Shown here: piece by piece, positions 53,650-61,347 of the stretch | How positions within the stretch are numbered: the first letter of the stretch is position 1 | How the letters are laid out: every line of letters starts with the position of its first letter | From: Nitratireductor sp. | GTDB lineage: Bacteria; Pseudomonadota; Alphaproteobacteria; Rhizobiales; Rhizobiaceae | Direction: 5' to 3' | Assembly (NCBI GenBank): GCA_020441665.1 | Contig: JAGRLT010000092.1 | Location: forward strand, 1 to 64,000 | DNA: 64,000 nt | The notes under the pieces: generated by a model | What the model was told of the DNA's origin: nothing | The model's database searches: none | What the model saw: only the letters and a program-made list of their open reading frames with translations | Translations under genes and position numbers: made by a program

Positions 53650-54417
53650 CTATTGCTGTGGCATGGGGCCGAAGCGCAGGCGGAAGCGGCGGTTCTCCTT
53701 GCCCTTCTTCTCGATCTTAGCCACATGGATTTCGCCCACTTCCTGCGTCTCGCTCACATGGGTGCCGCCGCAGGGCTGGCTGTCGACCGATGAATTCTCG
53801 CCGATGCAAACGAGGCGGATATCGCCGAGCCCGCGCGGCGGGCGGACATTCTTCGAGCGCACGATATCGGGATTGGCGTCAAGCTCCGCCTCGGTGATCC
53901 ACTGGCTGAAAATCGGATGGTTTTCATCGACCAGCGCCATCATCCTTTGCGTGATATCCGCCTTGTCGACACCGGCCTGCGGTATGTCGAAATCGACCCG
54001 CGACTCCTCCTCGCCGACATTGGCCGAGGTGATCGGATAGGGGCAGACGACCGACAGCAGGTGGCAGGCGGTGTGCATGCGCATCAGCTTGTAGCGCCGC
54101 TCCCAGTCGATATGGCCGGTAACGGTCTCGCCGATCGCCGGCAGCGGCTCGCCCTCGGCCGGCACCAGAACGATCTCGTTCTTGTCGGCGCCTGTCACCG
54201 TCGCGGCAATGGCGATGCGCGCGCCGTCGGCGCGTTCGAGAAAGCCCGTATCGCCCGGCTGACCGCCGCTCGTCGCATAGAAATGGGTGCAGTCGAGAAC
54301 AATGCCGCCGCGTTCTCCATGAGACGCTCCATGGGGCGGATGGACCGCCACCACCTTGCCCTCGCAGGCGGTCAGATAGGCGTCGTCCAGAAAGGCCTTG
54401 CGGGTGCGGGTCGTCAT
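53650..54417 (-). CDS. alaX: Alanyl-tRNA editing protein AlaX
   Basis: A 255-residue stand-alone editing domain. The Zn/active-site histidines lie in HTACHLLSVV (HxxxH) and the second pair in CGGTHVSETQEVG (CxxxH). The N-terminal part (GGIVLDCTHFYATSGGQPGDTGFL) is the AlaRS-like beta domain. It hydrolyses Ser-tRNA(Ala) or Gly-tRNA(Ala) in trans. It follows cysK by 15 bases. Confidence 0.92.
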   Translation of the reverse strand: MTTRTRKAFLDDAYLTACEGKVVAVHPPHGASHGERGGIVLDCTHFYATSGGQPGDTGFLERADGARIAIAATVTGADKNEIVLVPAEGEPLPAIGETVTGHIDWERRYKLMRMHTACHLLSVVCPYPITSANVGEEESRVDFDIPQAGVDKADITQRMMALVDENHPIFSQWITEAELDANPDIVRSKNVRPPRGLGDIRLVCIGENSSVDSQPCGGTHVSETQEVGEIHVAKIEKKGKENRRFRLRFGPMPQQ

Positions 54418-54432
54418 GATGCGATGGCTGTG

Positions 54433-55479
54433 TCAGCTTGCCGCCGGAACGTCTTCGTAGGGGATGTCGGTGCGCGGCCTGCGTTCGAGCCAGCCCGGCA
54501 CCGGCAGATCCCGGGAGCGCAGGAAATCCGGATTGAAAAGTTTCGACTGATAGCGTGAGCCATGGTCGCAGAGTACGGTCACGATCGTGTGGCCCGGCCC
54601 CATTTCCCTTGCCAGCCGCATCGCTCCGGCAATGTTGACGCCGGTCGATCCACCCATGCAGAGCCCCTCATGTTCGAGCAGGTCGAAGACGATCGGCACC
54701 GCCTCCGCATCGGTCACCTGATAGGCGAAATCCGGCGTGAAGCCTTCGAGATTGGCGGTGATCCGGCCCTGGCCGATGCCTTCGGTGATCGAATCGCCTT
54801 CCGATTTGTGCTCGCCATTCGTGTAGTATTCGTACAGCGTGGCGCCCATCGGATCGGCGATGGCCGTCTTGATGTCCTTGTTGAAGCCCTTGAGGCCGAG
54901 GCTGACGCCGGCAAGCGTGCCGCCCGTGCCGACCGCGGAGACGAAGCCGTCGACCTTGCCGTCGGTCTGCTCCCATATCTCCTTCGCCGTGGTGCGGATA
55001 TGGCCGTCGCGATTGGCGACATTGTCGAACTGGTTGGCCCAGATCGCGCCGTGATCGCTTTCGCGCGCGATCTGTTCGGCGAGACGACCCGAAACCTTCA
55101 CATAGTTGTTGGGGTTGCGGTAGGGAACGGCGGGAACCTCGACGAGCTCCGCGCCCATCAGCCGGAGCGCATCCTTCTTTTCCTGGCTCTGGGATTTCGG
55201 AATGACGATCACCGTCTTGAAGCCCAGTGCATTGGCGACGACGGTAAGGCCGATGCCGGTATTGCCGGCGGTGCCCTCGACGATGATGCCGCCCTTCTCG
55301 ATCCGCTTGTTCTGGATCGCATCCTCGATGATGAAGAGCGCCGCGCGGTCCTTCACCGACTGGCCCGGATTGGCGAACTCGGCCTTGCCCAGAATGGTGC
55401 AGCCCGTCGCTTCCGAGGCATGGCGCAATTTGATCAGCGGCGTATTGCCGATGGCGTCGAGAGTGGAAGTGCGGAACAT
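54433..55479 (-). CDS. cysK: Cysteine synthase A
   Basis: A 348-residue O-acetylserine sulfhydrylase. The PLP lysine is in GQSVKDRAALFI; EGTAGNTGIGL is the substrate loop; the phosphate site is VGTGGTLAGVS. It is about 25 residues longer than E. coli CysK, with the extra residues at the C-terminus (RDLPVPGWLERRPRTDIPYED). It forms cysteine from O-acetylserine and sulfide. First gene of the minus-strand alaX-GFA-sseA group. Confidence 0.94.
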   Translation of the reverse strand: MFRTSTLDAIGNTPLIKLRHASEATGCTILGKAEFANPGQSVKDRAALFIIEDAIQNKRIEKGGIIVEGTAGNTGIGLTVVANALGFKTVIVIPKSQSQEKKDALRLMGAELVEVPAVPYRNPNNYVKVSGRLAEQIARESDHGAIWANQFDNVANRDGHIRTTAKEIWEQTDGKVDGFVSAVGTGGTLAGVSLGLKGFNKDIKTAIADPMGATLYEYYTNGEHKSEGDSITEGIGQGRITANLEGFTPDFAYQVTDAEAVPIVFDLLEHEGLCMGGSTGVNIAGAMRLAREMGPGHTIVTVLCDHGSRYQSKLFNPDFLRSRDLPVPGWLERRPRTDIPYEDVPAAS

Positions 55480-55840
55480 TTGGGAAGTCCTGACAGAGAA
55501 GGCTGATTTTCATTCGGCGCGGGCAGCAAGGGTGCCCGTTCGACGCAACCTATGGGCCATCAGCGGCGGCGGCAAGGCATGCCGCGCGAAATGCGGGAAA
55601 TTTGTTCTGCCTTGCCCTTCCGGCGCAAAGCCATTCCACGATCGGACCCGGCGGAAAAAGCCTGTTCCGGGCCGCAGGCGCACCCTGGAATTCCACGCCA
55701 CCAAGCGAGCGAAGAGCAGCCCGCGAAGCGGAGTGACACGGCGCAGCCGTCTGGAGCGAGAAAACTTGAATATGCGAAGAGCAGCCCGCGAAGCGGAGTG
55801 AGCGCGGCGCAGCCGCCTGCGAACGAGAAAAAGAAGAGGA
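55480..55840. other. Intergenic region between cysK and tRNA-Asn
   Basis: These 361 bases hold no supported gene. The right half is filled by a direct repeat (55709-55831). Small open frames here are fragments of high-GC repeat sequence and lack ribosome-binding sites. Confidence 0.6.
55709..55831. repeat. Two copies of a ~58-bp direct repeat, 65-bp period
   Basis: Copies begin at 55709 and 55774. The first 28 bases are identical (core AGAGCAGCCCGCGAAGCGGA), followed by 3-4 variable bases, an identical GGCGCAGCCG and a GCGAGAAAA/ACGAGAAAA end. They lie directly 3' of tRNA-Asn in its direction of transcription. Confidence 0.85.
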
Positions 55841-55915
55841 TGGCTCCCCGGGCCGGATTCGAACCAGCGACCAATTGATTAACAGTCAACTGCTCTACCA
55901 CTGAGCTACCGGGGA
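55841..55915 (-). tRNA. tRNA-Asn (GTT)
   Basis: Minus-strand cloverleaf of 75 bases. The acceptor stem TCCCCGG pairs with CCGGGGA, the discriminator is G and CCA is encoded. The anticodon loop in TTGACTGTTAATCAA presents GTT, and the T-arm contains GGTTCGAATCC. The 3' end faces the direct repeat at 55709-55831. Confidence 0.97.
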
Positions 55916-55990
55916 ACAGGTCACGTTGACACGTCGCGTTGACCGGCAAGCCTATACAAAGGGCGAGCGGCTTTGTGAAGCCGCCCCGCG

Positions 55991-56027
55991 AAATTTTCTG
56001 GCAAAATTTTCTGGCAAAATTTTCCAG
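55991..56027. repeat. Three 13-bp A/T-rich tandem repeats
   Basis: AAATTTTCTGGCA occurs twice perfectly, then as AAATTTTCCAG, between tRNA-Asn and the brnA 3' end. The A/T content contrasts with the GC-rich surroundings. Confidence 0.8.
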
Positions 56028-56107
56028 CTTTCCGACATGATCTGCCGGTTGCGGCTTTTGCCGCCGGAATTCGTTTGGGATAGCGCTGCTTCCCCCAAAG
56101 CAGGCCG

Positions 56108-56365
56108 TCAGGACGCCCGCTTCATGGTATCGAGCAACGCCTGATTGATTCGTGCCTGCCATCCGGGGCCAGTGGCTTTGTAATGCTCGACAACATCGGC
56201 GTCCAACCGGATCGAGACAGGAACCTTCCTGGGAGCCTTCTGTGGACCTCTTGTTTTCGGAAATGCCTTTGCAACCGCATCCGGCAATTCGGATGCAGGC
56301 TTGGCTTTTCGAAAATCCTCCCTGGTCCACTGCCGTTCGGCCCAACCATCATTCTTTCGGGACAT
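56108..56365 (-). CDS. brnA: BrnA-type antitoxin
   Basis: An 85-residue antitoxin. The C-terminal ribbon-helix-helix shows KVPVSIRLDADVVEHYKATGPGWQARINQALL, the BrnA signature. The N-terminal half (TREDFRKAKPASELP) binds the toxin. ATG 56365 follows AAGGAG by 10 bases; the gene overlaps brnT by 17 bases. In the usual BrnT-BrnA order, it neutralises the toxin and represses the shared promoter. Confidence 0.9.
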   Translation of the reverse strand: MSRKNDGWAERQWTREDFRKAKPASELPDAVAKAFPKTRGPQKAPRKVPVSIRLDADVVEHYKATGPGWQARINQALLDTMKRAS

Positions 56366-56612
56366 AGCGGTCAATCTCCTTTTCATGTGCCCTGCGAAGC
56401 ATGATCACCCGGACAACTCCATCGCGAAACGTGAACGCCATGGCATGGTATGCGCCATCAAGCAGGCCCCATGCGCGATAGCGGGTTTCGCCGTAATCAT
56501 GCCGGTCATCGGCTTGATAATGTAGGATTTCGAAGTCGACGGCGCGACCAAGCGAGATGCGATGCTTCGCTGTATTCGCCGCGTCCTTGTCGGGGTCGAA
56601 TTCGATATCCAT
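56349..56612 (-). CDS. brnT: BrnT-type ribonuclease toxin (DUF497)
   Basis: An 87-residue protein from ATG 56612; an in-frame TTG at 56627 would add five residues encoded by the operator palindrome. Family markers are EFDPDKDAANTAKHRISL, YGETRYRAWGLLDG and the C-terminal IMLRRAHEKEIDRY. BrnT toxins have a RelE-like RNase fold and inhibit translation. Two identical palindromes lie at its start and 38 bases upstream, fitting autoregulation by BrnA. Confidence 0.9.
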   Translation of the reverse strand: MDIEFDPDKDAANTAKHRISLGRAVDFEILHYQADDRHDYGETRYRAWGLLDGAYHAMAFTFRDGVVRVIMLRRAHEKEIDRYVPKE

Positions 56613-56613
56613 G

Positions 56614-56629
56614 AATTGTATATACAATT
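56614..56629. promoter_or_regulatory. brnTA operator palindrome 1
   Basis: AATTGTATATACAATT is a perfect 16-bp palindrome directly before the brnT ATG. Its core is repeated at 56652-56665, with centres 37 bp apart. Likely BrnA or BrnT-BrnA binding site. Confidence 0.75.
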
Positions 56630-56651
56630 ACCCTGACATGACATCAATCAG

Positions 56652-56665
56652 ATTGTATATACAAT
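56652..56665. promoter_or_regulatory. brnTA operator palindrome 2
   Basis: ATTGTATATACAAT is a perfect 14-bp palindrome sharing the core of the site at 56614-56629. It falls where a brnT promoter would be expected. Confidence 0.7.
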
Positions 56666-56875
56666 TTTCAAAAAATCCCAATCGGAAATGCGGCCCGCCG
56701 ATTGCGGGAGACCTCGCACAATTGTCCGTTCTGCGCGTGGTGATACGCCGGTCCGCAAATGCGACCCTCTGTCTGGGGCGCTTCGCTAGACAGCGTTTCA
56801 GGCCGCGCAGGGGAAATTGTTTCAGACCGGGCCTTGTCAGAACTGCCGCAATCCCGTAGTGAGCGCGGCCTGAGG

Positions 56876-56949
56876 GGCCTCGTGGCGGAATGGTTACGCA
56901 GAGGACTGCAAATCCTTGTATCCCGGTTCGATTCCGGGCGAGGCCTCCA
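56876..56949 (+). tRNA. tRNA-Cys (GCA)
   Basis: Plus-strand cloverleaf of 74 bases. The acceptor GGCCTCG pairs with CGAGGCC, the discriminator is T and CCA is encoded. The anticodon arm AGGACTGCAAATCCT presents GCA, and the T-arm has GGTTCGATTCC. Confidence 0.97.
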
Positions 56950-57039
56950 GAATTTTCCCGGCCGGGAGCCCATGGCAAGCCCGCTGCCGTATCAGTCCCG
57001 CCGCGCCTTTTCATGGCAGTGCAAGCAAAGGCCTGAACC

Positions 57040-57693
57040 ATGCTCGATTTCGATACCGCCCGCCGTACCATGGTCGATTGTCAGATCAGGACCAATGACG
57101 TCACCAATCCCGAACTGCTCGACGCGCTGTTCGAAGTGCCGCGTGAGCGCTTCGTGCCGCAGGCAAGGGTGGAACTTGCCTATATCGACGAGGATATCGA
57201 GGTCGCGCCCGGCCGCTACGTCATGGAGCCGGCGCCGCTCGCCAAGCTGCTTCAGGCGGCGAACGTCGATCCGGGCGATGTGGTTCTCGATATCGGCTGC
57301 GCCACCGGCTACACGACGGCGATACTGTCGCGGCTGGCCTCGATGGTGATTGCCGTCGAATCCGATGCGGCGCTGGCTGCCCGCGCCGCCGAAACCCTCA
57401 ACGAACTCGACTACGACAACACGGTCGTCATCAAGGGCGATGCGGCGCGGGGCTATCCGGGCGAAGGCCCTTACGATCTGATTTTCATCGGCGGTGCCGT
57501 CGATGCCGTGCCGGCGGGCCTGCTCGACCAGTTGCGCGACGGCGGCAAGCTGGTGGCCGTGGAAGGGCGTGGCAATGCGGCGGTTGCGCGCCAGTATACC
57601 CGCCAGGGCGACGACATCAGCACGCGCACCCTGTTCAATTGCGCGGTCCGGCCCGTGCCGGGATTCGAAAAGAAGGCCGAATTCGTCTTCTGA
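57040..57693 (+). CDS. Protein-L-isoaspartate O-methyltransferase-like protein
   Basis: A 217-residue SAM-dependent methyltransferase-fold protein. The family opening RRTMVDCQIRTNDV is followed by VPRERFVPQA, the SAM loop LDIGCATGYTTAIL and DLIFIGGAVDAVP. It resembles PCMT but belongs to the alphaproteobacterial branch placed upstream of tolC, whose repair activity is unproven. tolC follows 346 bases later. Confidence 0.88.
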   Translation: MLDFDTARRTMVDCQIRTNDVTNPELLDALFEVPRERFVPQARVELAYIDEDIEVAPGRYVMEPAPLAKLLQAANVDPGDVVLDIGCATGYTTAILSRLASMVIAVESDAALAARAAETLNELDYDNTVVIKGDAARGYPGEGPYDLIFIGGAVDAVPAGLLDQLRDGGKLVAVEGRGNAAVARQYTRQGDDISTRTLFNCAVRPVPGFEKKAEFVF

Positions 57694-58039
57694 CCGGCGC
57701 GATGTCTGGCTTGGCCCGCACCCGTCCCTGGCGCCGACGGATTTCGCCACAAAGGTGTGGCTTCGATGTCACTATCGTCGCGCGTCTTGATCCGTATCCG
57801 CCGTCTGCCGAGCATTTAATTTGACCGTGGCGGCTGAGCTATTAGTGTTTCCCAACGACAGAATTCGGCAAAATCCGGCTATTGCCGGGCGGTTCGATTC
57901 TGCATCTTGCCGGCGAGACGGGATTGCGTGGTCAGCGCCCCGGCAAACCGGCCAGGACAGTTTCTGCGAAGCGCTTTTGGCATCGGTTTGAGCGCCGCGG
58001 AACTGCGGTCTCAGCAAACGGGGTTTGGGTAGTTCGAGT
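57694..58039. other. Intergenic region upstream of tolC
   Basis: A 346-base interval without a supported gene. The base composition shifts to more A/T near 57770-57860. This is where a tolC promoter is expected, but no hexamer pair with good spacing stands out. Confidence 0.5.
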
Positions 58040-59407
58040 ATGAAGTCTTACCGACGCTTGCTTCTGGGCGGCATTTTCGCTGCGGCCGGATTGGCTGCCG
58101 CACTACCCGCATGCGCCCAATCCCTGCCAGAGGCCCTGGCGCTGGCCTATGCCAACAACCCGGCGATCAACGCCCAGCGCGCCGGCACCCGCTCGGTGGA
58201 CGAGACGGTCGCCCTCGCCAAGTCCGGCTATCGCCCGACCGTTGCCGGCACCGGTTATATCAGCAAGAGCTGGACCCGTTCGCCGCTGGGCAGTGCGACG
58301 ACCGTTCTCTACCCTGGCGGCTTCGGTGTCGAGATATCCCAGAGCCTGTATGACGGGCTGCGCACCCAGAACAATGTCCGCGCCGCGAAATCCGCCGTTA
58401 TGGCGAGCCGCGAGACGCTGCGCAATGTCGAGCAGAACGTGCTGTTCGATGCCGCCGCTGCCTATATGGACGTGCTGCGCGATCGCGCCATTGCCGGCTA
58501 CCGCCGCAAGTCGCTCGAATTTCTCAACGAACAGGTGCGCTCCGAATCGAGCCGCTTCGACGTTGGCGAGAGCACCCGCACCGATGTCGCCCAGGCGCGT
58601 GGCAGACGGGCCGGCGCCCAGGCGCAATTGTCGGCCGCCGACGCGCAGCTGAAATCCAGCATCGCGATCTTCCGCCAGGTGATCGGCCAGGATCCGAAGA
58701 ACCTGAAAACACCCGGTACGGTGGTCAAACACCTGCCGTCGAATTCCACCGTCGCCGTGCAGATTGCCCAGGCAAACCACCCGGCGATCAAGGCGACGGA
58801 GCATCTGGTCGACCAGGCGCTGTTCAACGTCAAGAGCGCCGAGGGCGAATTGCTGCCGACCGTCAGCCTCAACGGATCGGTCAACCGCGACTACGATACG
58901 GGCGTCAACACCGACCGCGACAGCGCCCGCATCACCGCCAATCTGCGCGTGCCGATCTATCAGGGCGGCCGGGTCTCGGCGACGGTTCGCCAGAACAAGG
59001 AAATCCTCGGCCAGCGCCGCATCGAGGTCGACCAGTCGGTCGACAATGTGCGCGCCGCGGTCGTCTCCGCCTATTCGCAGCTGGAAGCCGCCCAGTCGGC
59101 GGCGGTCGCCACCCGCACCCAGCTCGACGCCGCCAACCTGGCATTGCAGGGCGCCATCGAGGAGCGCAAGGTCGGCCAGCGCACCACGCTTGAAGTCCTC
59201 AATACCCAGCAGGACGTCATCGATGCGCAGATCGCGCTTGCCCAGACCGAGCGCGACCTCGTCGTCGCCTCCTATGCGGCGCTGTCGGCCATCGGCAAGC
59301 TTGACCCCGATACGCTGGGCCTCGGCGTCAGGCGCTATGAGCCCGAGGATCACTATCTGGCGGTCAAGGACAAGTGGTACGGCCTGCGCACGCCGGACGG
59401 CCAATAG
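58040..59407 (+). CDS. tolC: TolC family outer-membrane channel
   Basis: A 455-residue protein. A signal peptide (LLLGGIFAAAGLAAALPACAQS) precedes two OEP repeats, each starting with a long-helix pattern (SLPEALALAYANNPAINAQRA and TVAVQIAQANHPAIKATEHL). YDGLRTQNNVRAAKSAV and YQGGRVSATVRQNKEIL are the matching beta-barrel/helix junctions. TTLEVLNTQQDVIDAQIALAQTERD is the family C-terminal helix. It forms the trimeric exit duct for type I secretion and efflux pumps. Confidence 0.94.
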   Translation: MKSYRRLLLGGIFAAAGLAAALPACAQSLPEALALAYANNPAINAQRAGTRSVDETVALAKSGYRPTVAGTGYISKSWTRSPLGSATTVLYPGGFGVEISQSLYDGLRTQNNVRAAKSAVMASRETLRNVEQNVLFDAAAAYMDVLRDRAIAGYRRKSLEFLNEQVRSESSRFDVGESTRTDVAQARGRRAGAQAQLSAADAQLKSSIAIFRQVIGQDPKNLKTPGTVVKHLPSNSTVAVQIAQANHPAIKATEHLVDQALFNVKSAEGELLPTVSLNGSVNRDYDTGVNTDRDSARITANLRVPIYQGGRVSATVRQNKEILGQRRIEVDQSVDNVRAAVVSAYSQLEAAQSAAVATRTQLDAANLALQGAIEERKVGQRTTLEVLNTQQDVIDAQIALAQTERDLVVASYAALSAIGKLDPDTLGLGVRRYEPEDHYLAVKDKWYGLRTPDGQ

Positions 59408-59438
59408 GCGGCAGCGCACGGCGGACACCGGCGGGCAG

Positions 59439-59457
59439 GGGAGGTTTCCGGCCTCCC
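59439..59457 (+). terminator. Weak hairpin after tolC
   Basis: A 6-bp stem (GGGAGG with CCTCCC) and a 7-base loop lie 31 bases after the tolC stop, followed by GTCTTGGGG without a real T-run. A terminator role is uncertain. Confidence 0.3.
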
Positions 59458-59525
59458 GTCTTGGGGGCGGAGCGCGGATCGCCAGCCTGTGCCCGGCAAA
59501 TCAGGGGCGGCAAATCAGGCGAGAA

Positions 59526-60037
59526 TCATTTCGACGCCGCGATCTCGACGAGTTTCGCGATGGTGTTGAAATTGCGGGCGGTGCCGCTCTCTCCAGCGGG
59601 AATCCTGAGCTTCGACTGGCCCATGCCTTCGCCGTAATGGACAAAAATCTCCCGCCGGCCGAGACGGACCTCCTCATCCTTCCGGTGCCTTATCTTTTCC
59701 AGCGTGTCGCCGGGCGGAGGCCCGTCGAGGAAAATGGCATAGGTCCGGTTGGGCCGCGCCTCGGGAAAGGGATTGGCGGCGAGAACCTCCGCCATTTCCC
59801 GTGCCGTGCGTACGAACACGCTCACGGTCTTGCCGGTATACGCCCTGAGACGCTTCTCCAATGCTGCCTTTATCTGCGCTTCGGATCGCTCGGACGAGAA
59901 GACCACATTGCCGCTGGCTATATAGGTCTGAACCGCCTTGAGACCTTCCGCCTCGCACATCGCCTTGAGCTCCGACATCGGGGTTTACCCGTTCCGCCGA
60001 CATTGACAGCGCGCAGCAATGCAATCTGTGCGGGCAT
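59526..60037 (-). pseudogene. DUF1697 gene with a one-base frameshift
   Basis: The longest frame (59526-59978) encodes 150 residues of DUF1697 starting at SELKAMCEAEGL and including YIASGNVVFSS. The family N-terminus is missing from this frame but is found just upstream in another: ATG 60037 encodes MPAQIALLRAVNVGGTGK, ending at 59984. Only five bases separate it from the second frame, where six (Leu-Pro or similar) are expected. One base is therefore lost within a CCCC/GGGG run at 59980-59983. It may be a real pseudogene, a sequencing error in a homopolymer or, least likely, programmed shifting. Restored length (about 170) fits the family. Confidence 0.8.
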
Positions 60038-60263
60038 GGGACCTGCTTCCTTTCCTCGGCTTGCTTTGACGGCTCGCAATCTTCAGATCCGGCTCGCATG
60101 CAGGCGTTCAGATGCAGGCATTCCACCAGACAAGGCCATTAGGAGATAGCCCGAAACTTGGCTATCATTGGACGATTCGCAGTGGCAGGGTGAAAAATGC
60201 GGGCTGGTCTGGCGCATCGCGCTGCTTTCTGGAGTCGTACGGGGAATTTTCGGAGGCAGACAT

Positions 60264-61148
60264 ATGGGGGAAGCGGCACCCAGGGATACGTCGATGGAAG
60301 AAATCCTGGCTTCCATCCGGCGCATCATAGGCAATGACGACGCGGAGGCCCGCGCGCGGGCGGCAGCGTCTGAAAAACCGGTGACGGCCCCGGCCGCCGA
60401 TGCCCCGGCAATGCCGCAAACGGAGCGGCGCTCCGATTCCAGGCCGTTCTCCACCCCGGTGAGCCAGCGGCCCGCCGAGCCGATGGCGCCAGGCGGCGCG
60501 GCCGCGGCAGGAAGCCTAGCAGCCCTTGCCCGGTCGATGCGGGCGGGCGAGGCTCTGGAACCGGCTCCGCCGCAACCTTCTCCCGGCGCGGAGGATGCAT
60601 TCCGCAATCCCGGCCTCTCTCCCTCCAGCCTGTCACCCAGGGGGCATTCCGCCGGTGTCGAGCCGCAGACAGCGGCCAGGCCGGCGGCCGGATCGCTCGC
60701 CGAGGCCCTGTCGGACGGCGAACCGGCTGGGCCGACCCCTCCATCAGCGCCGGCGCCTGAGGCAAGGATCGAGGCGGCGGCGCCCGCGCCGCAAGATGCT
60801 GTGCCCGAACTGGTCGAACCTGAACTGGCCGAACCCGAACCGGTAGCGCCGGAGATTGCCCCGTTGGAGGCGGTCGAACCTGCCGCGACGGAGGAAATCG
60901 CGCATTCGGCGGCAGTCACCGAGGACGACGAGATCGCCTTCCGCGAGGCGCTGGTTTCGCCGGAAGTGCAGGAAAAGGTTGCGGGCTCACTGGAGCGGCT
61001 GCGCACCGCGCTCTCCGACCATCAGGCAGCCCAGGCCGAGGCGATCATGCGGCCGATGATCCGCGAATGGCTCGACGCCAATCTGCCCGATCTCGTCGAG
61101 CACATCGTCAGCAGGGAGATCGGCCGCATCGTCGCCGCCGAAAGCTGA
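60264..61148 (+). CDS. popZ: PopZ-like polar organising protein (DUF2497)
   Basis: A 294-residue protein. The N-terminal helix has SMEEILASIRRIIGND, the PopZ client-binding motif. A long Pro/Ala/Glu-rich disordered middle (about 25-225, with PELVEPELAEPEPVAPE) follows. The C-terminal oligomerisation helices end AIMRPMIREWLDANLPDLVEHIVSREI. PopZ forms a cytoplasmic condensate at the cell pole, anchoring chromosome centromeres and, in polar growers, marking the growth pole. GGAGG lies upstream of ATG 60264. Placement before valS is conserved in alphaproteobacteria. Confidence 0.92.
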   Translation: MGEAAPRDTSMEEILASIRRIIGNDDAEARARAAASEKPVTAPAADAPAMPQTERRSDSRPFSTPVSQRPAEPMAPGGAAAAGSLAALARSMRAGEALEPAPPQPSPGAEDAFRNPGLSPSSLSPRGHSAGVEPQTAARPAAGSLAEALSDGEPAGPTPPSAPAPEARIEAAAPAPQDAVPELVEPELAEPEPVAPEIAPLEAVEPAATEEIAHSAAVTEDDEIAFREALVSPEVQEKVAGSLERLRTALSDHQAAQAEAIMRPMIREWLDANLPDLVEHIVSREIGRIVAAES

Positions 61149-61347
61149 GCGCCGGAAAGGCAGGACAGGCGGATGCTTTCGCCCGCCGGAGCACTGGACG
61201 GTATTGCGGCATGGCCAATCCGCCGCTAATCCGCCCTCAGGCTTGTTGACAGCATGAAAGCCTTTCGCTTTACACGGGCGAACGAATTGCGCCGCGGTTT
61301 CCCGGTTCTGCGACCGGGCGCGGCCCCAGCAGGATTCTCGACCGACC

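Noticed and set aside
55841..56949. Integrative element bounded by the two tRNA genes
   Set aside because: No integrase or relaxase is present, the tRNAs are of different types and strands, and I found no duplicated tRNA 3' end. Only a small BrnTA module is supported.
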